Source: Anagrus nilaparvatae
Taxonomy: Eukaryota > Arthropoda > Insecta > Hymenoptera > Mymaridae
NCBI GenBank assembly: GCA_022575985.1
Contig: JAKSXM010000231.1
Span: 5,086,501 to 5,150,500 of the forward strand
Direction: 5' to 3'
Length of the DNA: 64,000 bases
A program made the position numbers and the translations under genes. Shown here piece after piece: positions 60,681-64,000 of this stretch. The first letter of the stretch is position 1; the number at the start of each line of letters is the position of its first letter. The notes below the pieces were generated by a model. The model made no database searches. It was not told the DNA's origin and worked only from the letters and a program-made list of their open reading frames with translations.

Positions 60681-61294
60681 AAAATTGCGTATATAGAAAG
60701 TTCATAATAGAAAGGCTCAAATTTTATATTCAAACATGGACCAGCATCGGATGGATATCAAGGATCGAGGGTGCAGGTTTAAGATTGAATTTCGCTAGTA
60801 TTATATATATAATATACTGGTGCTGGCTAGTACTATATGAATTGTGTAATTTAAAATTTTTTTGGCCATGATGGGGTATACGTGAATCGTAATTTGACTA
60901 ACTGATTTTTCAATCGCCCCATATTATATGCAATCGTGCAAACATATGTTTAATGAAATACGACAAATTGACTAGAAATTGACAACATCGCGGTCATCGC
61001 GTATAATCGAATGTATCGAAAATCGTGAACAAGAAATCGGCGATAGGTGCCAAAAAGATTTTTTCACTTTTATGTCAAAAAACGTATTTTTCGTATCTGA
61101 GCTACCCAAAATTTTCAAAATAACTTTTTAGGTAAAAAAACGTTTTTAAAATAGATAAGAAAATCTGATTGCCAGGGAATAATCGAATTGAAGTTTTGCA
61201 GGTTTTGCACAGGTTTTGCAGCGCTGAAGTTTTGGTTTTCCTAGAGACCCTAGATTTTCCTATTTCCTATATATATACATTTTTTTGCAATATA

Positions 61295-61519
61295 GGTGCG
61301 ATTTCATGGAGCATATTTTTACTAGATTCTGGGGGCACTAGAGTAAAAATAATTAATTATGACTCAAAATTTATTAAAATTCTGCTCGAGCATCAGGATC
61401 CAAAAAACTAACTTCAAGCAAAATTTTAATTAATTTTTAGTGATAATTACTAGAGTTCAATTGAAGTCAACTATAGTGACCCTAGAATCTAGTAAAAATA
61501 TGCTCCATGAAATCGCACC
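61295..61519. mobile_element. 225-bp MITE-like inverted repeat upstream of the Nibbler-like gene
   Basis: GGTGCGATTTCATGGAGCAT with TTTTTACTAGATTCT pairs with AGAATCTAGTAAAAATATGCTCCATGAAATCGCACC. The flanks are ATA on the left and TTA on the right, so a 3-bp target duplication is only approximate. It ends about 300 bases upstream of the next gene's start codon. Confidence 0.6.
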
Positions 61520-61820
61520 TTATCTGTCCCAAAAAGTTTTTATAGTGGTTTTTTTGTTAATTATTATTATTGAAGCAATATCGTTTAATGCATTTTATCA
61601 ATTGAAATTATAAATTTAATTTCATCTAAACATTTCGATCACTATGATTGAAATAAGAGTTTGTAAATGCTAAAATTTAAATTAATATTTCTGTTTAAAG
61701 AAATATAAGGTTAGAAAGTGAGTTCTGCAATGCAGTATTGGTTCTGTATATAAAAAAAAATAACCATCCCATATTCCCATTATTAAAATTTTTTTTTCTT
61801 ATGCAGAAAATTGTTTTATA
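61520..61820 (+). promoter_or_regulatory. Upstream region of the Nibbler-like gene
   Basis: AT-rich leader sequence. A pyrimidine tract with TTATGCAG (61799-61806) lies 14 bases before the start codon and looks like a splice acceptor, so the start codon may sit in the second exon after a leader exon. No core promoter motif could be fixed. Confidence 0.35.
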
Positions 61821-63994
61821 ATGGCTAGTTCTATTAAAAATAACTGCTTCATGAATAAGAGATGTAATCCTCTAAATAAAGAAGAGTTTGATACTACATT
61901 TATTTCAACAATTGATGAGGCAACAAGAAGTTGGCTTAATCAATTAGAACATGTTTGGGGTCTTTGTAAGAAAAATAAAAAATTTTCGTGAAATAAATAT
62001 TTTAAATTCATTTAAAAAATTTTTCAACAGGGAAAAAAAGTCCTGGTGTTTCTAAAACTCTTCAAGAATACTTTGATACTGCGCCAAACCCTTATTTGAG
62101 TGTTCTTAGAATCTTGGTTAATACAAATGACTTTTTTAACACAAAATCCAGAAATAGTTTATCTTTTGCAGGTATTGTATTACTTTAAGTTAAAGTTAAA
62201 AAATTGATTCCTTTAAGTAATACATAACAATGAAATTTAATGTTGCAGTGATAGAAGAATTTAATTCTTGGATTCAACCAAGAAAGAAAATGTTTGAACA
62301 TTGCCTTGATAGTAATTTAAAATTTGGTGCCTACAAACTGCTTTCAAGTCAAAAGAATATACAACTTTTAAAATTAGTAGCAGAAGTCTATGAATTTTCT
62401 AAAGATAACCATCTTTTTGCTGAATTCGTTGAAGTATTTAATTATATAGGGAGGTTATTATAATATATATTATTATTTATAAATGATTTCATTTTTATAG
62501 GACTTAGTAACAGAAAAAAATTTTAAAGAAGCCGGACAATTAGCAGAAATATTGAATCTTCAAAGTGAATTCACTGATCCAGAAAAAATTTTGTTACCAC
62601 TAATTTTACAAAATAAAACGACTATTGTAGAAGATTTTTTAAGAAACCAACCAGAGTTACAAAGAATTTTTGTAATTTATTTAGACGATTTACTAAATCC
62701 AAATGAAGATTTAAATGAAAGATTATTTAAATTTGTAAAGTAAGTTGTTGGTCTTGACTGTTAAATAAAGTTTTTATTTTATTTAGCTCATTTATTTTAT
62801 TCATTAAAATTACACAGTGATAATGACATTCAAGATGTAAAAATTACACTAACAATAAAGAAGACGCTTGCAAAATTAGTAGCTCGATTAGCAAAAATGT
62901 ATAATCTTTCACCAGAGGAATGTCCTAATTTACACAAAAAAAGAGGAGAAGGAACTCTTCACTTTTTGACATATAAAAGATATGTTGATGCTTCAATCGG
63001 TAAGCCGCCAATCGTTTTTCAAAATAATTTTTATTTTATATTATTTACTATATTATATACTACATATAAATTAGACTCAGATAGTTGGAGAGAAATGGCT
63101 AAAGAAGCAGCTGGATCAGATCCTTGGCTACAACTAGTACTTGTAAAGCAAGTTATTCGCAACGATCCTGCAGAAGCCTTATACTTTGCTAAAATGTTCA
63201 ATATTCCAAGAAGCGAGTGGCCTTGGGAAATAGAAAATATAGACAAACAATCAGCAGGTAAAAAGGTTAATTAAATAAATCAATTGATTAATCCCAAATT
63301 TAAAACTTTGTCAATTCTTTTGACAACAGACAATTCGCTTGAAAAAAATTGTGTGGAAGAAGAAGATTGGGATAGTGATGATATTGTTCCTTATCATAAA
63401 TTAAAATTAGCAAGAGAAAAAATTATAATTATAGACGATGCAAAAAGTTTTGGAGATTTTTTAAGAAATAGTTTTAAAAACATAAACATTGTTGGCATTG
63501 ATGCAGAATGGAAACCAAGCTTTAGTAAGTAAACAAACCAAATTATTTGTGGAAAATAAACTAAGAATATATTATTTTAAATTAGGTATCAAAAAACCAG
63601 AACTAGCTTTAATACAAATTGCAACTGAAAATAATGTTTATATAATAGATGTTACTACATTAGGTTCTAAATATGAGCACTTATGGAATGAATTAGGAAA
63701 ATGTTTATTTAATAACACAAACATTGTAAAACTTGGTAATATATCTCTTTACTAAACTGAAATAGTTATCTTGATTAAAATTTTTAAAAAATTTCTAATT
63801 TATATACAATCTTGCAGGATTTGGGTTAGCACAAGACATGGTTGTAATTCAAGAAAGTTTGCCTGTATTGTCGATTAATAAAATGAAAGGTGAAAGTTAT
63901 TTAGATTTATCAATATTATGGAAAAAATTAACGAAAGAAACAGAATTTGTATTTCCTTATAAAGGTGATAACAATTTTACTAGCGAAAATTTAA
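61821..63994 (+). CDS. nbr: Nibbler/EXD3/MUT-7-type 3'-5' exonuclease (partial, nine exons in window)
   Basis: Exons 61821-61965, 62031-62171, 62249-62433, 62501-62739, 62818-62999, 63075-63257, 63330-63524, 63586-63735 and 63818-63994 all have GT-AG borders and join in one frame of 532 codons plus one base. The donor at 63995 leads off the window. Residues 1-370 form the helical N-terminal region of the MUT-7/Nibbler family (for example ECPNLHKKRGEG, AKMFNIPRSEWPWE). The exonuclease fold starts near 385. GIDAEWKP carries Asp416 and Glu418 (Exo I) and GFGLAQDM carries Asp480 (Exo II). The Exo III His/Tyr-Asp motif must lie to the right. In Drosophila, Nibbler trims 3' ends of Argonaute-bound microRNAs and piRNAs with Mg2+. 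ATG 61821 follows a probable leader-intron acceptor. Drosophila Nibbler is about 625 aa, so most of the protein is here. No missing key residue within the visible part. Confidence 0.9.
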
Positions 63995-64000
63995 GTAAGT

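Overview
This is a very AT-rich eukaryotic (insect) nuclear window. Introns have GT-AG borders, genes are sparse and long, and non-autonomous DNA transposons are abundant. An ankyrin-repeat gene with a PRANC-like/F-box-like C-terminus, a class known from parasitoid wasps, suggests a parasitoid hymenopteran, perhaps a braconid. That placement is inference, not proof.

Layout. (1) About 1-54.6 kb, minus strand: the 5' part of the Disco-interacting protein 2 gene (DIP2). The first coding exon is at 54568-54478 and the second at 3674-3603, in matching phase, so intron 1 is about 50.8 kb; the rest of the gene lies to the left of the window. (2) Inside that intron, on the same strand, is an uninterrupted 675-codon ORF (13795-11768) for an unrecognised basic, low-complexity protein. 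An initiator/DPE-like promoter lies about 0.9 kb upstream, and a splice donor near its stop is phase-compatible with DIP2 exon 2. (3) The rest of the intron is AT-rich filler and repeats: a 0.96-kb foldback element with TTA target duplications (15.95-16.91 kb), a three-layer nest of inverted-repeat elements (19.3-21.4 kb), a 4.16-kb hAT-like foldback with an 8-bp target duplication and satellite-like interior (22.56-26.72 kb), a TTAA-flanked element (30.07-30.81 kb), two abutting 150-bp palindromes (33.86-34.16 kb), TA-flanked MITEs, a decayed retroelement ORF1 (46.2-47.4 kb), minisatellites and microsatellites.

(4) 55.7-57.8 kb, plus strand: a three-exon ankyrin-repeat gene (656 aa) with a PRANC-like end, divergent from DIP2 with about 1.1 kb between the start codons. 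(5) 58-61.8 kb: intergenic repeats, including an inverted partner of a repeat in the DIP2 intron. (6) 61.8-64 kb, plus strand: nine exons of a DEDD-type 3'-5' exonuclease of the Nibbler/EXD3/MUT-7 family, which trims small-RNA 3' ends; the gene runs off the right edge.

The genes do not form a pathway. All exon joins were made by eye from splice consensus, reading phase and protein continuity; no alignment or search was run.
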